A program made the translations under genes and the position numbers. This document shows positions 34,786 through 47,930 of a stretch of 64,000 nucleotides of DNA, in pieces. Source of the DNA: Sophora flavescens (Eukaryota > Streptophyta > Magnoliopsida > Fabales > Fabaceae); NCBI GenBank assembly GCA_030762895.1, contig CM061066.1, forward strand, positions 121,674,552 to 121,738,551, read 5' to 3'. How positions within the stretch are numbered: the first letter of the stretch is position 1; every line of letters starts with the position of its first letter. The notes under the pieces were generated by a model that searched no databases, was not told where the DNA came from, and was given only the letters and a program-made list of their open reading frames with translations.

Positions 34786-37772
34786 CAATTCCATAGGGAA
34801 AAGGAACAACAAGAAAACATTCAAGAGTGAGATACCAATATATGGATTGGACACAATAACCATATTCATGATGCATACATCACATAAGCATATATCATAT
34901 ATTTCCAAATAATTTATCAGAATTAAACATGTATAATGTCAAATGGTCTCATGCCCGCATGGTCAGTTTCGATGAAAATATGAATGACACTTCAATATTC
35001 AGGCTCTGAACTTAATCTCATGAGATCCTTTCGTCATTCTAAGAGTTGATCAAACTCAAATCGCCACCACTTTGGAATCACGTTAAGTGACCAAACATCC
35101 ATAGCATACTGTCCCATCACAGGACGCAGTATTCCATGCTCATGGATTTAATAACACACTGTCCCATCCCAGGATGTAGTGATACATCGTATTGTGAATA
35201 CCTGATCATCAAGGCATCACTCCTATCGACATGAGACATGTCTGCCTAAAATGCATGTAAAACAATTGTTCTCAACATTTTCTTTGTGTTCATTCTCTTT
35301 CGTTGTCGAAGCTCAAAAGCTAACGACTTTTCATAAATTTTAACATTTTGAAATTATCAACATCAACATGGGACACACAGTTCGAGTGCTAAATCACAAC
35401 ACCTTAGATCGATGCACCACTCAAGACTTGTGGTCATAGAAAACAACTTTCAACTTTTCCACGTTTTATCACAACGTGAATAGGACGCACAGTCCACAAC
35501 AACATGACACAGATCCAAGATTTTCGTGAAAGTTATAGAACTCTAGTATTCGATGTCTCGCATACCATATTCATCTTTCAACATATTTATTCCTTTTCAT
35601 TCAGTGAAATACAAATACAAAATGAAACCTCGACGACTTGTCCAAGCTTTCCGGAATATTTTCAAAAGTATTTTACCAAAATCTTTTCATTGGAAATGTG
35701 TTTGTAAAACTTTAAGTCATAGAGAAATCCATTTTCCCCTTTAAAATTCCTCGTATCTTCCAAACTAACTTTAGAACGTTGTCAAATCCTTTCAAATTCT
35801 TTTCTAAAATAGTACCAATCATTTTCAAAGGCTTTCCTTCATAAAACATACTTCTTAAAATTATTTTCACTTACACTAAAATTATTTGAATGGAAGAAAG
35901 GTTGTTCTCAAACTTTAAAATATTTTTCACTTAGTTCCCAGAATACTTTCCATTTTATTTTTTTTCAAAATTGGTAATATACTAAAATATATTTTCTTTT
36001 CGATTTCAAATCTCAACTTCATTTCTTTTAACAAAGAAGAGCTCTGATAAATACAGTTATAATCAAGGTTTCCTCACGAGTCTTTTGAGACTTTTATCTT
36101 AATAATTAATTTTACACTGACAGAGGTCAGGCTTCTCAGACATCAATCAAAAGTAGAATAATATTCTCATCAACCGCATAACAAATAAAACAGTTCATGC
36201 CATATATCCAAATCATAAATCATAATCAAGTAAATCTTCAAGCTTAGACATTTAAAGCAAGCAGTTCAATCATATTAGACAACTCTGTACATCACCAATC
36301 ATATAAGACAACTCAGTTCATCACAACAATCATGCATATAGTTATTGGAAACATCTCTTAAGCTTTCCCCTCTTACCTGAAATCGAGGTATTAATGCTTC
36401 TAGCTTGGTGTAGGTTACTACGATCCTCCGTACTCGCTTCACGACAGAAGTCTAAGAATTTCAAACACATAGCACAAGTCATAAATAACTAAAACATCAT
36501 TATCTACCTTTGTCCTAGATTCGGCCATGACACAAACATAGGGTTAGAGATTTTCAAAATTTATACAACTCATGGATTAATGATCCTTAAGTGTTAGGAG
36601 TTCATAAACAATGATCACTTTACAAAGATTGAACAAAAATCCCACTAAGCCACTAGCTTAGGGTTTCGGCCTTGCTAGGAAAATGGGGAGAGAAATTTTT
36701 GTTTGATGAAAGCTCTTAGATTTGGCATCAAAAGGTACTAAGAGGTTTAAATTCATGATCATATTACAAAAGTTGAAACAAAACTCCCTAGGTCCAAAAC
36801 CACATAGGTTCGGCCATCCTTGGATAAATAGGCTAGAAATTTTTGTTTGATGCAAGATCATATATAGTGAATATAGAGATGGTTTTGAGTTCATAGAAAT
36901 TGGTTTCAACACAAACAGATTTTTATACAATTTTCTAGAGATTTTAGAAGTTAAAAAAAGCTTTGAGAACATCATTGAAAAGCATAGAGTAAACTCATGT
37001 AATAAATGTAGAACTTGAAAGATAAGAGCATGAGAGTGTTACCCTTAAATCTAGGATGAAAAAGTATGAAGAATTTGAAGCTTGACAATAAGTAAAAATG
37101 AAAAATTTGAGTGATAGAAACTTGAAATAGTAGAATGAAGAAGAAGAAAATGAGTGAGGTGAAATGGAGTGTGAATATATAGAAGGAGTAGGCGTGAAAG
37201 AGAGAGAGAGGGAGAGAATTTGATGAACAAGTTTTGGGTTATGCCATGTTTGGTTGGCAAAACGGAGAAAAAATTGCTTATTTGATTATAAAATAGTAAA
37301 ATTTGAAAAAGTGTAATGATGACACTTTTTTTATGGATGTGACAAAAGGCTTCTACCACCATGCCTACTTTTCCAACAAGTCACTTCAATCCTTTCATGT
37401 CTCATATTCTGCTCCATTGTGTATCCGGTTTAAGTTCCTGATCGTATTTCGCCCGGAATAAATATTATATTTTGACCCACAACAAGGATTTTCGAAAATT
37501 CCTAGTATTATACAAAACACAACAAAACCACCAACCGTTTTGTTCACGGGTCAAAATTAGGTTTTCCGCTCAGTAAACGTGTACCGGCAGTGAAAATGCA
37601 GACCGACTTTCTTCTGAATTTTCAACCGAAAATTTAACCGTGACTTCCTACGGTAATAGAACACAAGAAAATGGTTTTAGTTTATTTAAAATGACTCTCT
37701 GGATTTTACCAAAAATAAATATATAAACACATGTATTTACTGCTACAGAAAGACACGAATCAGGGCGTTACA

Positions 37773-38325
37773 ATACTACCCCTCTAAAAAGAATTTCGTT
37801 CTCGAAATTACGCATCTGGAAATAGTTTAGGATATTGTAACTTTATCTTGTCCTCGACTTCCCATGTTGCTTCTCCGGTTGCATCGTTCCAGATACCCTT
37901 GACCAAAGGAATTTATTTTCCTCTGAGCTGCTTCGTCTTCTAGTCCGTGATTCGTACAGGCGAAGTCTTATATGACACTCTTCCAGATACTCTTTTAATT
38001 GTACATTATCGGGCTCAATTATATGGGATGGATCATGAACATACTTTCTCAATTATGAAACATGGAAAACATCGTGAATATTGGAAATAAAAGGTGGTAA
38101 AGAAATTTTATAAGCTATTGGACCTACGCGACGAAGAATTTGGTAAGATCCAATGAATTTGGGAGTGAGCTTTCTGGATTTAGTTACTCTGCCAATCCTA
38201 GTCATAGGCGTGACTCTCAAAAACACATTCTCACCTTCCTCAAACTCAAGAGGCCGTCGTCTCTTTTCAGCATAACTCTTCTGTCGACTCTGAGTTGTCC
38301 GTATTTTCTCCTGAATCAATTTCAC
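37773..38325 (-). pseudogene. Integrase tail and chromodomain of a second gypsy unit
   Basis: Frames at 38053-38325 and 37843-38052 read EEGENVFLRVTPMTRIG, KLTPKFIGSYQILRRVGPIA and LRKYVHDPSHIIEPDNVQL. This is the GPY/F-like tail and chromodomain that target chromovirus integration to heterochromatin. The unit continues leftward into LTR copy B. Confidence 0.85.
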
Positions 38326-39340
38326 CTTTTATGTTGTCTGTTGCACGATTTCTGGTCCCAATAACAAGCTTTCTCCATCCTGGTACCAACATAGAGGTGT
38401 TCTGCACCGTCAACCATATAGAGCTTCGTCGGGTGACATTCCTATGTTTGAGTGGAAGCTGTTGTTATAAGTAGGTTCTATCAACGATAGAAATTCATCC
38501 CAATTCCCAGTGTTTTGTAACACACAAGCTCTCATTAAATCTTTCATTGACTGAATCGTTCTCTCTGATTGTCCATCTGTTTGTGGATGGTAAGCAGAAC
38601 TCAATCTGAGTCTTGTTCCTAATGAGTTTTATAGTCCTTGCCAGAACTTCGGCGTTAACCTCGGATCACGATCCGAAATGATACTCGAAGGTATACCCTG
38701 CAGTCTGACAATCTCATCAATGTGCAATTGAGTTATCTTTTCTATTGGATACTTCATGTTGATAGGCAAAAAGTGACCTGACTTGGTCAGTCGATCCACT
38801 ATTTCCCATATAGCCTCATGTCCCTCCGAGTCCTTGGTAAACCGTTTACAAAGTCCATTGAAATTCCATCCCATTTCTATTCCGGAGTGTCTAAAGATTG
38901 TAGCATTCCCTCTGGCTTTTGGTGTTCAACTTTTGACTTCAGACACACTAAACAAGAAGCAACACATTCCATTACGTCCCACTTCATTCCATACCACCAG
39001 TATAACTTTTTAAGATCTTGGTACATCTTTGTGGCTCCTGGGTGTAAACCTAACTTACTCTTGTGATCCTCTTCTAGAATCAACTTCCTAAGTTCGACAT
39101 CATCTGGTACACAAATCCTTTCGTTGAATCTCAATATTCCATCTGTTCCTTCCCTGAATTCTGACAGTGCTCCTTGTATCACTAGTTCTCTTTCTCCTTG
39201 TAGGTACTGATCACTTCCTTGTTTTTCTCTTATCTGATCCATTAATCCATTGGATACGGTGATCCTTCCCAAACACAGCTTTCCTGGTGACATCTTTACT
39301 GTCAAACTCATATCCCTGAATTGTTCCAACAATCCCTGCT
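38326..39340 (-). pseudogene. Integrase core of the second gypsy unit, truncated
   Basis: The stretch repeats 27.9-28.9 kb: zinc region (HKSKLGLHPGATKMY, CLVC), IISDRDPRLTPKFW and HPQTDGQSERTIQ, spread over three frames by shifts and stops. Homology to the left copy ends near 39340 in the middle of the RNase H-integrase linker. Beyond it the CACTA leader begins. Confidence 0.88.
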
Positions 39341-39989
39341 CATCTCTCAACTCTCTCTGTTTGGTAAGTTGTTTTGGATTGTTTTAGGTTTTTTTATTTT
39401 CTATTTTTGAATGTTTGTGTGGTTTATGTACTAGACAGAACAGTAAGGGGTAAATGGACAAGTATGATTTTGTGGTTGAGAACTAAGGATGATTGCAAGT
39501 TTGACAGCATGTGTTGGGTTTAGTTTAGTTGTGATATATTTTTTCAATTGAAATATTTGTTTTCTTAGGGATTTCATTTTTGTTTAGAACATTAATGTAG
39601 CTTTGTATGTTTCCTTGGTTAACATATAAGGTGACCAACATGTAGGACTACATGATTATCAGTTTTTATATATGTGTATTTTGATGCTTGTGATGGCTGA
39701 TGAGATCATGAGAACAGTGTGGTGTATGTTGCCACTGATATGTGCAGCTTTATGTGAATTCAGCAATGCTCCCTCTTTTTGAGTTTTTTTATTTTTGTTA
39801 ATGTTGATTAATTTTTAATTACTTGCATTTTGTTGGGACATTGCATTTTGACATTGTTGTTTTACTTTTATTCCAGTACGCATCGCTCCTGTCATCCTTA
39901 CTTTTCATTATTTGCTTGGAATTGAGGTAAGTCAATCGCCTTGTCTTATTCGTTGGTTGTATGGATTATGTAATGTGTTGTAGGAATTG

Positions 39990-40250
39990 TGGTGTTGTTT
40001 GTTAGTGGAGAGAATAGCTCAATAGGGTGTGATCTTGTCCGTTAGTCAGGATAAGAGTTGTGTAATGATGGTTTATAAACTATGAATGTGTTTACCAATA
40101 TGTGTTGTTTGTTAGTGGAGAGCAGAGCTCAATAGGATGTGATCCTGTCCGAAAGACTGGATGCTGGTTGTGTGCTGATAATTTAGAAGTTATGCATGTG
40201 TTTGACAATTATGTGTTACTTGTTAGTGGAGAGCGGAGCTCAATAGGATG
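39990..40250 (+). repeat. ~110 bp tandem repeat in the CACTA leader
   Basis: The word TGTTAGTGGAGAG followed by AGCTCAATAGG(A/G)TGT recurs at about 40000, 40110 and 40221, with GTGATC(T/C)TGTCCG in the first two units. This makes about 2.3 copies at 110-111 bp. It lies between a possible leader exon (39877-39926, bounded by TTCCAG and GTAAGT) and the transposase gene. Confidence 0.85.
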
Positions 40251-40404
40251 TTTGCTACAATATTTAATCTAAGTTTGTATTGATTTACGTTGCAATATAC
40301 AATCTCAACAATGTTGCAATATTTATAGGTTAACGGTCTTATTTTCTGTTAGAGTTAATTATTAAATTACGAAAGCCTTAGTTTCCTATTTGAGATTCAA
40401 TATT

Positions 40405-40461
40405 AATGAGCATGCGTACCTTTTCAAGGTACGCACGCTCGAAAAGGTACGCACGCTCATT
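40405..40461. repeat. 21 bp-arm hairpin in the CACTA leader
   Basis: Arms 40405-40425 and 40441-40461 are inverted complements with one mismatch (core GCGTACCTTTTC / GAAAAGGTACGC). The 15 bp loop (40426-40440) is a further partial copy of the right arm. It could form a strong hairpin in the leader RNA or DNA. Confidence 0.85.
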
Positions 40462-40848
40462 GTGTTGAATCTTGAATTGTCCAAGTAGGACAGTTTGGGA
40501 AAAAACCTTTTACACACTCATACAATAGTCATTTCCATGTTCAAATGCCTTATAAACTTGACGAAATCTCTTTCTGATGCATTTCCTTTTGTTCTCTGGG
40601 TGCATACTTGATCGTGGTGGATCCCACCATGCTCGAGTCGTGTACTTGGAGACCGATGGGAAATGCTGTCGAAATTTCGTTAAGTATAAGGCATTTGAAT
40701 AAGGGAATAACTATTATTAATCGAGTGTGGTAAATGTTTCTTCTCAAATGGGATAGGTTCATACCTTGTCATAAGAAGGAGATTGATTGAGTTATTGGAA
40801 TGCACCGTAATATATAAGTGTCATTGTAGGGTTGCTCAGGCTATTTAA

Positions 40849-43800
40849 TTGGCATCAATAGAGATTCCAAAGAATCAAAAATGGATGTATCGTAGGTTGG
40901 ATCGGAATAAACGTCTTACGGAAGAGTTTAGAGTTGGAGTGGGTGAGTTTATAGAGTTTGTTGTTAGCCAGGAGAGATTTATAAGGCGGGGCGATGATCA
41001 TTTGAGGCATCCTTGCAAAAGATGCAAGTGTAAATCTTTCAAAAGAGTGGATGGAGTTTTGGTCGATCTTTATGAGAAGGGGTTCATGCCTGATTATTAT
41101 TGGTGGAGTAACCATGGTGAGACGTTGCCCGATTTTAATCCGGTGGTGTTTGAAGGTTCGTATTATGGAAGTGGTGAGCGGAGGGTGGTGTTTAAAGGTT
41201 CGTATTATGGAAGTGGTGTTTGCCCGATTATTAATTGGATCATGCTGGACCCTCAGTTGGTGTTGCACTAGAAGAAGATGGGGGAGAAGATGATGGAATG
41301 GGTTTGCAATACATAGAGGAGAATCCAAATCCCGAAGCTCAAAGATTCTATGACATGCTGAGTGCTGCAAGATCTCCATTGTGGGAAGGATGTCAGGAGT
41401 ACATGGAGTTTTCGATGTGTATGGAATGGTTGAGTATCAAATCTGATTAAAATATGCAAGAAGGATGTTTTAATCACCTCGCCACTTCAGTTTCCAAGGC
41501 ATTGCCAGACGACAATCGGATGCCTACTAGTTTTTATCATGCTAAGAAGTCTATGGAGAATTTGGGTCTGGGGTGTTTGAAAATTGACGATTGCCCGAAT
41601 GGATGTATGTTGTACTACAAGGATAATTCAGCTGAGAGCATAACATGCTGTCGATTTTGTGGTGTGGATCGATACATGACAACCACTAGGAGGGGCATTG
41701 AAAAGAAGACCACTCTAAAAAAGTTGTGGTATTTTCTGCTCGTGCCAAGACTTACAAGATTGTACTCTTCAATGGCCACTAAAATTCTCATGAGGTGGCA
41801 TAGTGAGCATGAGAGGGAGCAAGATGTCTTGTGTCATCCATCGGATGGAGAAGCTTGGAAGCATTTTGATATGGTTCATATGGCGTTTTCGCAGGACCCT
41901 CGGAACTTCCGATTGGGATTATGCACAGATGGATTTAATCCTTTTGGCAAGTATGGAAAACATACTCTTGTTGGCCGGTTATCATGACTCCGTACAATCT
42001 TCCCCCAGGGATGTGCATGAAGCAGGAGTTTATGTTCCTAACAGTCATAATTCCGGGTCCGTCTATTCCAAAACGGAAGATTGATGTGTACTTGCAGCCG
42101 CTGATAGATGAGTTGACAATGTTGTGGAATGATGGTGTGTTGACTTATGACGTATCTTTGAGGCAGAATTTCATGATGAAAACAGTTTTGATGTGGACGA
42201 TCAGTGAGTTTCCCGCCTATGGGATGATGTCGGGTTGGATGACCGCAAGGAAGCTTGGTTGCCCAATATGTATGGAGCGATAGAAGGCATTCATGCTTAA
42301 AATCAGTAGAAAGATATCATATTTTGATTGTCATCATCAATTCCTTCCACAATATCATCCTTATAGGAGGAACAAGAATGCATTCAAGAAGCGTTGTGCG
42401 GAGACCACACCCCCTCCACCGCGTTTGTCTAGTCCTAATGTATGGCGGATAGTAGAGGACTTACCGCTCGTCCATGAATCCCAAGGAGAACATATTCCTG
42501 ATTATAGCGTCAAGCATAATTGATCGAAACAAAGTATATTTTGGAGGTTACCATATTGGAGAACGTACCTACTCCGTCACAACATTGATGTCATACATAC
42601 TGAGAGGAACGTGTTTATGAATGTGTTTGAAACTGTGATGGACATCAAGGGGAGGATAAAGGATACAAATAAAGCCCGATTGGATTTGACTGAAATTTGT
42701 AATTGGAAGGAGCTTGGGTTGCAGGACGGTGGTCATGGCAGACTTATCAAACCGAAGGCAAGTTATACACTAAGCAAACCATAGAAAGTAGCTGTCTGTA
42801 AGTGGGTTAAAGTACTAAATTTACCCGATGGGTATGCTTCCAATCTGGGTAGATGCATTGACATTAAGGTAGCAAAGTTACATGGAGTGAAGAGTCATGA
42901 TTGTCACGTGTTCATGCAACGGTTGCTTCCAATTGCGTTCGACGCGTTACCAAAACCTATTTGGAACCCACTTGTTGAGCTTAGCCACTTTTTCAGGGAG
43001 CTTACTTAGACAACACTAAATGTGAAACAATTAAAGGATATGGAAGTCAAGATACCCGTGTTGTTATGTAAGTTGGAACAAATCTTCCCTCCGAGTTTCT
43101 TTGATTCAATGGAACACCTTCCAGTTCATCTACCTTACGAAGCAAGAGTTGGTGGTTCAGTCCAATACCGCTGGATGTATCCATTTGAGAGATATGCAAC
43201 ATCAATTATTTTAATTAATATATATTAAATTCACAAACACGAAGTCGTAGTTTAGCTTTCCTTAAAACTAGTAATTATTTATATGTATCCCTCTTTAATA
43301 GGTTTTTGCACTCCCTTAAACACAAAGTCAAGAACATGGCACGAGTAGAGGGTTCCATTTGTGAAGCATACTTAGTAGAGGAGACTTTCACTTTTGCCTC
43401 TTATTACTATCTAGATGAAGTTGACACGAAAAGGACTAGGATGCCTAGGAATGTTGATTCGGGTGAAGGTAGTTCAACTAGTCCTCCTATATCAATATTC
43501 AACTATCCGGACAGATTTAGTGGCCAACAAAAGGATATTTCTTGGAGCAGCATGACATTAATGCTGCTCATCTGTACATCCTTGAAAATTGTGAAGAGGT
43601 GACGCCATATTTACAGTAAGTGTCTACAATGTCTTTTATAAGTTCAATTGTCATTTATTGTTATTAATCGTCCTGCTGTTAACCTCCCATGTATAGGTTG
43701 TATGGCGATTTTCTAAGAGAAATCCAACCTGACATTTCAAACGCTCAGGTTGATAGAGAAATTACTTCTCACTTTGCTGCGTGGTTCAGTAAATATGTAG

Positions 43801-44336
43801 GTTAAACATCTTCACTTTTTACTTCTCTCCTTAAATATATATGGTGTATAAGTTGGATATATTATTCCAATTTGTAGGTATTAGATCCAGTAAACAATGT
43901 TCAAAATCCATTGTTGACTAATTTGGCACGGGGGCCTAAAAGATGGGTTACATCATGGAATACTTACTTTGTAAATGGATTTAAATTTAACACAAAAAAA
44001 TGGAATGAAGGAATGCAGTCGTGTAACTATGGTGTTTGTGTGATAGCCACTGATGGCAATGTAGAGGATGATTTCTATGCGGTTCTAACTAACATCCTTG
44101 AACTCGAGTCTACCGGTTTCCCCATGATGAAGTTAGTTCTCTTCAAGTGTGATTGGTTTGATCCTACTCTTGACGTAGGGACAAAAATCGATAAAAGTAT
44201 GGCATTGTTGAAGCTAGGCTATCTCGTCGGTATAATAAGGCGTACGACCCATTCATTTTTTCACGACAGGAAGATCAGGTTTATTACACGCCATATCCTG
44301 AAGGACATCAAGGCTGGTCGGGTGTCATTAAGATAA
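40849..44336 (+). pseudogene. En/Spm transposase (TNPD type), decayed
   Basis: The Transpos_assoc domain opens the protein (WMYRRLDRNKRLTEEFRVGV, HPCKRCKCKSF, WWSNHGE). Transposase_21 follows from about 41454 (CLKIDDCPNGCMLYYKD, CRFCGVDRY, MVHMAFSQDPRNFRLGLCTDGFNPFG, then ARKLGCPICM). DUF4218 lies at about 42560-43200 (HNIDVIHTERNVFMNVFETV, then LPYEARVGGSVQYRWMYPFER) and DUF4216 at about 43911-44260 (FKFNTKKWNEGMQSCNYGVCV). Introns with ordinary borders split the second half. In-frame stops (after 41447, at 42282, at 42783) and shifts break it. A tandem duplication of about 42 bp sits in the N-terminal part (41143-41218). The first usable ATG may be 40882, or in an upstream exon. Confidence 0.88.
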
Positions 44337-44716
44337 AGGCTCGCAGTACAATTACTGATAATGTAATCAACCAGCCTGAAAAAGATGCTCCATACCAAGA
44401 TGATGATTTTTCCGGGCCCAATGTACCGTTGCAAATTACGTCAGACATTATTGTTAATTCTCTGGCGGACATTTCTGGCGATGGGGAAGAAGTTGAAAGA
44501 GAGTTAATGGATCAATCTGAGTTGGAAGAATCTAGCGAAGGCACATTCCAATCAAGTGAGACTGATGAGAGTGAGGGTGAATTTAGTGACGGAGATTCTG
44601 CTAAGGTAATTTATATATGCATTATTCATTGTGTAATGTTTATTCATGTATGAAATTGTTGATTAATTAGTTATTATTTATATTGTGATTTAATAGCTTT
44701 ATCATTTTTTACACAG

Positions 44717-46527
44717 ATGGCAGATTCCACTAGAGGTAGGGGCAGCGCGGTGGTCGTCGGGGAGGCCGTGGCAGAGGTCGTAATGCGAGAGATCCTCCCC
44801 CGGTCTGACCCACAGACTTCGGATCGAGACCACCCTGCCAGTACCTCTGTGGACGGGCCACAAGGTGAAGGAGGTGCACCCACAATGCATCCTCATGATG
44901 TTGGGACACAGGCTGCACCGTCATCATCCACACCTGTGCCAAGACCATCATCATCAGTGGCACAGGAAAGCCATGGTTCATCTGACATGAGGACTCTTCT
45001 TATCCCCAGGGGGGATAAAGATTAAGCTAATTTATTTTTTGTATATATAAGTATCGTTAATTTCCATTTTACTTGTTTTTTATTTATTTGTAACATTTTT
45101 TAATGCTCTAATTATCCTGTAATTTTTTTCCCGCGAAGGGCCCTTCTGATTGGATCTCGAAGATCCTACAACAGAAGTTTGATGGTCCATGGCCTACATG
45201 GAAGGGGATCCCTGAGGGCCATAGGGATCAGCTGTTTTTAGAGTTTAAGGTAATAATTTATTATGTTATTTAAAATAAATTTATATTGCATATTAATGCA
45301 ATCTTCATTTATATATATAAGAATTGCCTAACAAGTGTATGTTACATAAACAGTATAGGTGGAACGCTGCTTTGGAGAAGATCATCAGGGCCATATTTGA
45401 GCATAAAGGCTCATTAGTCATGAAGAATCTAATGAACATGCTGAGGAAAGGTAGGAATAAGGGGAAGTGGTTGGAGCCTGAGATCAGGAGGGGGCTAGAA
45501 AAGTATCAGGCTACTGAGAAGTTACAGGAGATCTAGGCCACATCTTGGCGTAATCGAGCTTCTGATGGCGGCGCATGTGCTTACACCGGAGGTTCTAAAT
45601 CAGCCGCCACCCACTTCGACGAGCTGATAATACTTAAAACTTAAATAACTTAGCATACTATTTAATTAGTTTTCATTTATTAATATTCTTATGATTTTAA
45701 TATTAATTTTTTCTGTGCAGAAAGCACAGAAAGATCAACTCCCCACTGCTATAGAGTTGGTGGAGAGGACAAAGAAGCTGAAGTCGGGGGAATGGGTCAA
45801 CGACAAGGCCCGTAACTATGCTGTAAGTAAAAAACAATTTAGTATATACTTTTCATTTATTATTATTGATTTGTTAATATATATTAATTATAATTGTAAC
45901 TAAATCTCTTCATATATACTTTGCAGGTGGGCTTCAACGAGAAGAAGGATGATATCACGTGCCTCACAGTCACAAGATGAGGCCTTGACTAGTGAGGGGC
46001 CCCGCTCTCCGCTCTCCTGTCTCCGTCGACGATAATGCCATTTATTTGGAGGTCGTCGGGGGCAGGAATAATAAGGGGCACGTGTATGGCCTCGGACACT
46101 TGAGCAGCGAGTTTATTGCTTCATTGTCCGGCATGCCTGCTCATTCCTATGCACCGTCCCTCCGGAGCAGTTCAACCAGATGCAGGACACCATCACGCAG
46201 CTGAATGCGGAGCTTCGGGAGAAGAGGGAGAGAGAGCAGCAGATGGCGGATCAGATTACACAGTTGACTCAGGTACACAAGCAGCTGATGCAGAGGTCCA
46301 TCGAGCAGGGCCAGACACTGTAGATGGTGTTGAAGTAAATGAGGATCCAGCCTCCAGTTGCTGCGGATGGTGCTCCAGCAGTTGTGCCGCCTGCTGTCGC
46401 TCCTCCGATTCCGCCGTCTCCTGCTGCGGATGATGCTGAGGACGATGAGATGGCAGACGACAGCGACACGGACGCTGAGCATGCTTGGGTTCCTCCACCT
46501 CCATCTTCGCCTCCGCATAATGATTGA
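44717..46527 (+). pseudogene. CACTA second ORF (transposase_24-like), decayed
   Basis: The first exon begins at an ATG after a TTTTTACACAG acceptor and is Gly/Arg-rich, then Pro/Ser-rich. Later exons carry WISKILQQKFDGPWPTWKGI, KCMLHKQYRWNAALEKIIRA and KGSLVMKNLMNMLRKGRNKG, which resemble the plant En/Spm transposase_24 family. A coiled coil (about 46195-46320) and a Pro/Ala-rich acidic tail ending PPPPSSPPHND at 46527 follow. Stops at 45535 and 46321 interrupt it. Unlike the first CACTA element, no Ulp1 domain is attached. Confidence 0.75.
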
Positions 46528-46744
46528 TTTTTTTTTTCATTTTATGGATTTCTAGACTATTACTGTATGACATTTTTTTATTTATACACATATATCATTT
46601 TTATATTTGTGAGTTGCATTATTAATTAATGTTTTAAATAATTTTTTATTAAATAATAAAAATAATATTAATGTTTTAAATAAATGTTTAAATAAAAAAA
46701 TTTAATATTAAGGTTTTAAATAATTTTTTTTAAAAAAAATTAAA

Positions 46745-47140
46745 TAAATAATTAGTCTTAGTGACCGAAATAGCTACCTATATTTCGGTCGCTATGCTTA
46801 AGTCACAGGAAAAAATAAAAAAATAAAAATTATTTCTTGGTTAGCGACTGAAACCGTGGTCGCTAATTTGGTTGAGGTAACTAACATTAGCAACCAAATT
46901 AGTGACTGAATATCAGTCACCAAATTCAGTTACCGTGGTCATGCGACCAACTTAGCTGCAACCGAATTATTTAATTTAGCGACAGAGTATTCGGCCACTA
47001 TTTGTCAGTCGAAATACAAACTCGGTCGCTAAAACCTTAGCGACCAGGGTTTCTGCTACTCTCATAATTTGGTCGTTAAAAAGGATAGCGACTGAATTAG
47101 CATGTTTAGTGACCGAAATCTTCGATCGCTAAACAGATTT
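46745..47140. repeat. Right subterminal array (CACTA 2)
   Basis: Words such as GACCGAAAT, TTTCGGTCGCTA, TTAGCGAC and GCGACCAA alternate in both orientations up to the terminal TIR. They differ completely from the CATCGGTT array of the other CACTA element, as expected if each family's binding protein has its own site. Confidence 0.88.
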
Positions 47141-47152
47141 TTATTTGTAGTG

Positions 47153-47930
47153 GTTCCCGGTCGAACCGGTTGAACCGACCGATCCGATTCGATTTTGAAA
47201 ACACTAGCTAAGAGACAGAGTCTCCAGCATATCACCCGAACAAGGGGAATCAACTACGCGAGTTATTAGTTAAGAAATCCACTAATTACAAATCCCATCA
47301 AACACAATTAATAAAGAACTCTTTTGGGGAATCATTTTTATAGGGGAAGAAATCGTCATATGCCTGGTGAGATGTTAATAGACAGAGTATTGACCCTTAT
47401 TTTAGATTAAATCATCAACTTAGTCATTGACATTCTTCACCGAGCGATTTGATCACTGACATGATGAGAAAAAACTTTAAGTGATTGATTTTGACAACGT
47501 CAGTCAACTTAGTCCCTGATGTTAATGCACGTCAACTAAATCTAACAGTACCTGATCACATGGCACATAAAGTGCCAGCTTAGAACCTATGTGCTAAATC
47601 CTAATCAAAATGATGTCGTTTAACATTTGAAAAAAAAAATTTAAAGCCAAATTGACCAATTAGACCAAATTTTAGGGATCAAATTGATCAATTAGACTAG
47701 ATTTTGGGGAAAAGATTGACGTTTTACTCAAAGAAAAACAAAAAATTGTTGATGTTTTGTTTGCAAATTGTTCTTCATTTTTCAAAATGGTTATCTTCAA
47801 CTATACAAGAAATTGCAGCCAGAGGGAATTTTGATGTCTACCCACTTGTATAGTTTCACTTCCTTTATTTTATACCTTAAACTTTAATATAAAATAGGGA
47901 AATTAAGATGAAGTTTAGATGCATATAATC
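47153..47930. other. Non-coding spacer with a possible MITE arm
   Basis: Around 47400-47710 phrases such as AACTTAGTCCCTGAT and GGGATCAAATTGATCAATTA resemble one arm of a Mutator-type MITE. No partner arm or TSD was found. No gene was recognised. Confidence 0.4.

Larger units (their letters stand above)
39341..47152 (+). mobile_element. CACTA (En/Spm) element lacking its left end
   Basis: The right end reads ...TTTTTATTTGTAGTG at 47152, the inverted form of a CACTACAAATAAAAA terminus, preceded by a subterminal array of GCGACCGAAAT-like words. The gene order (transposase with Transpos_assoc, transposase_21, DUF4218, DUF4216, then a second ORF) is that of an autonomous En/Spm-type element. No matching left TIR or left subterminal array exists; gypsy sequence occupies that place. 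Stop codons in the transposase show it is dead. Confidence 0.85.

Noticed and set aside
46147..46591. Minus-strand frames opposite the end of CACTA 2's second ORF
   Set aside because: The plus-strand Pro/Ala-rich coding tail explains the open frames on the opposite strand.
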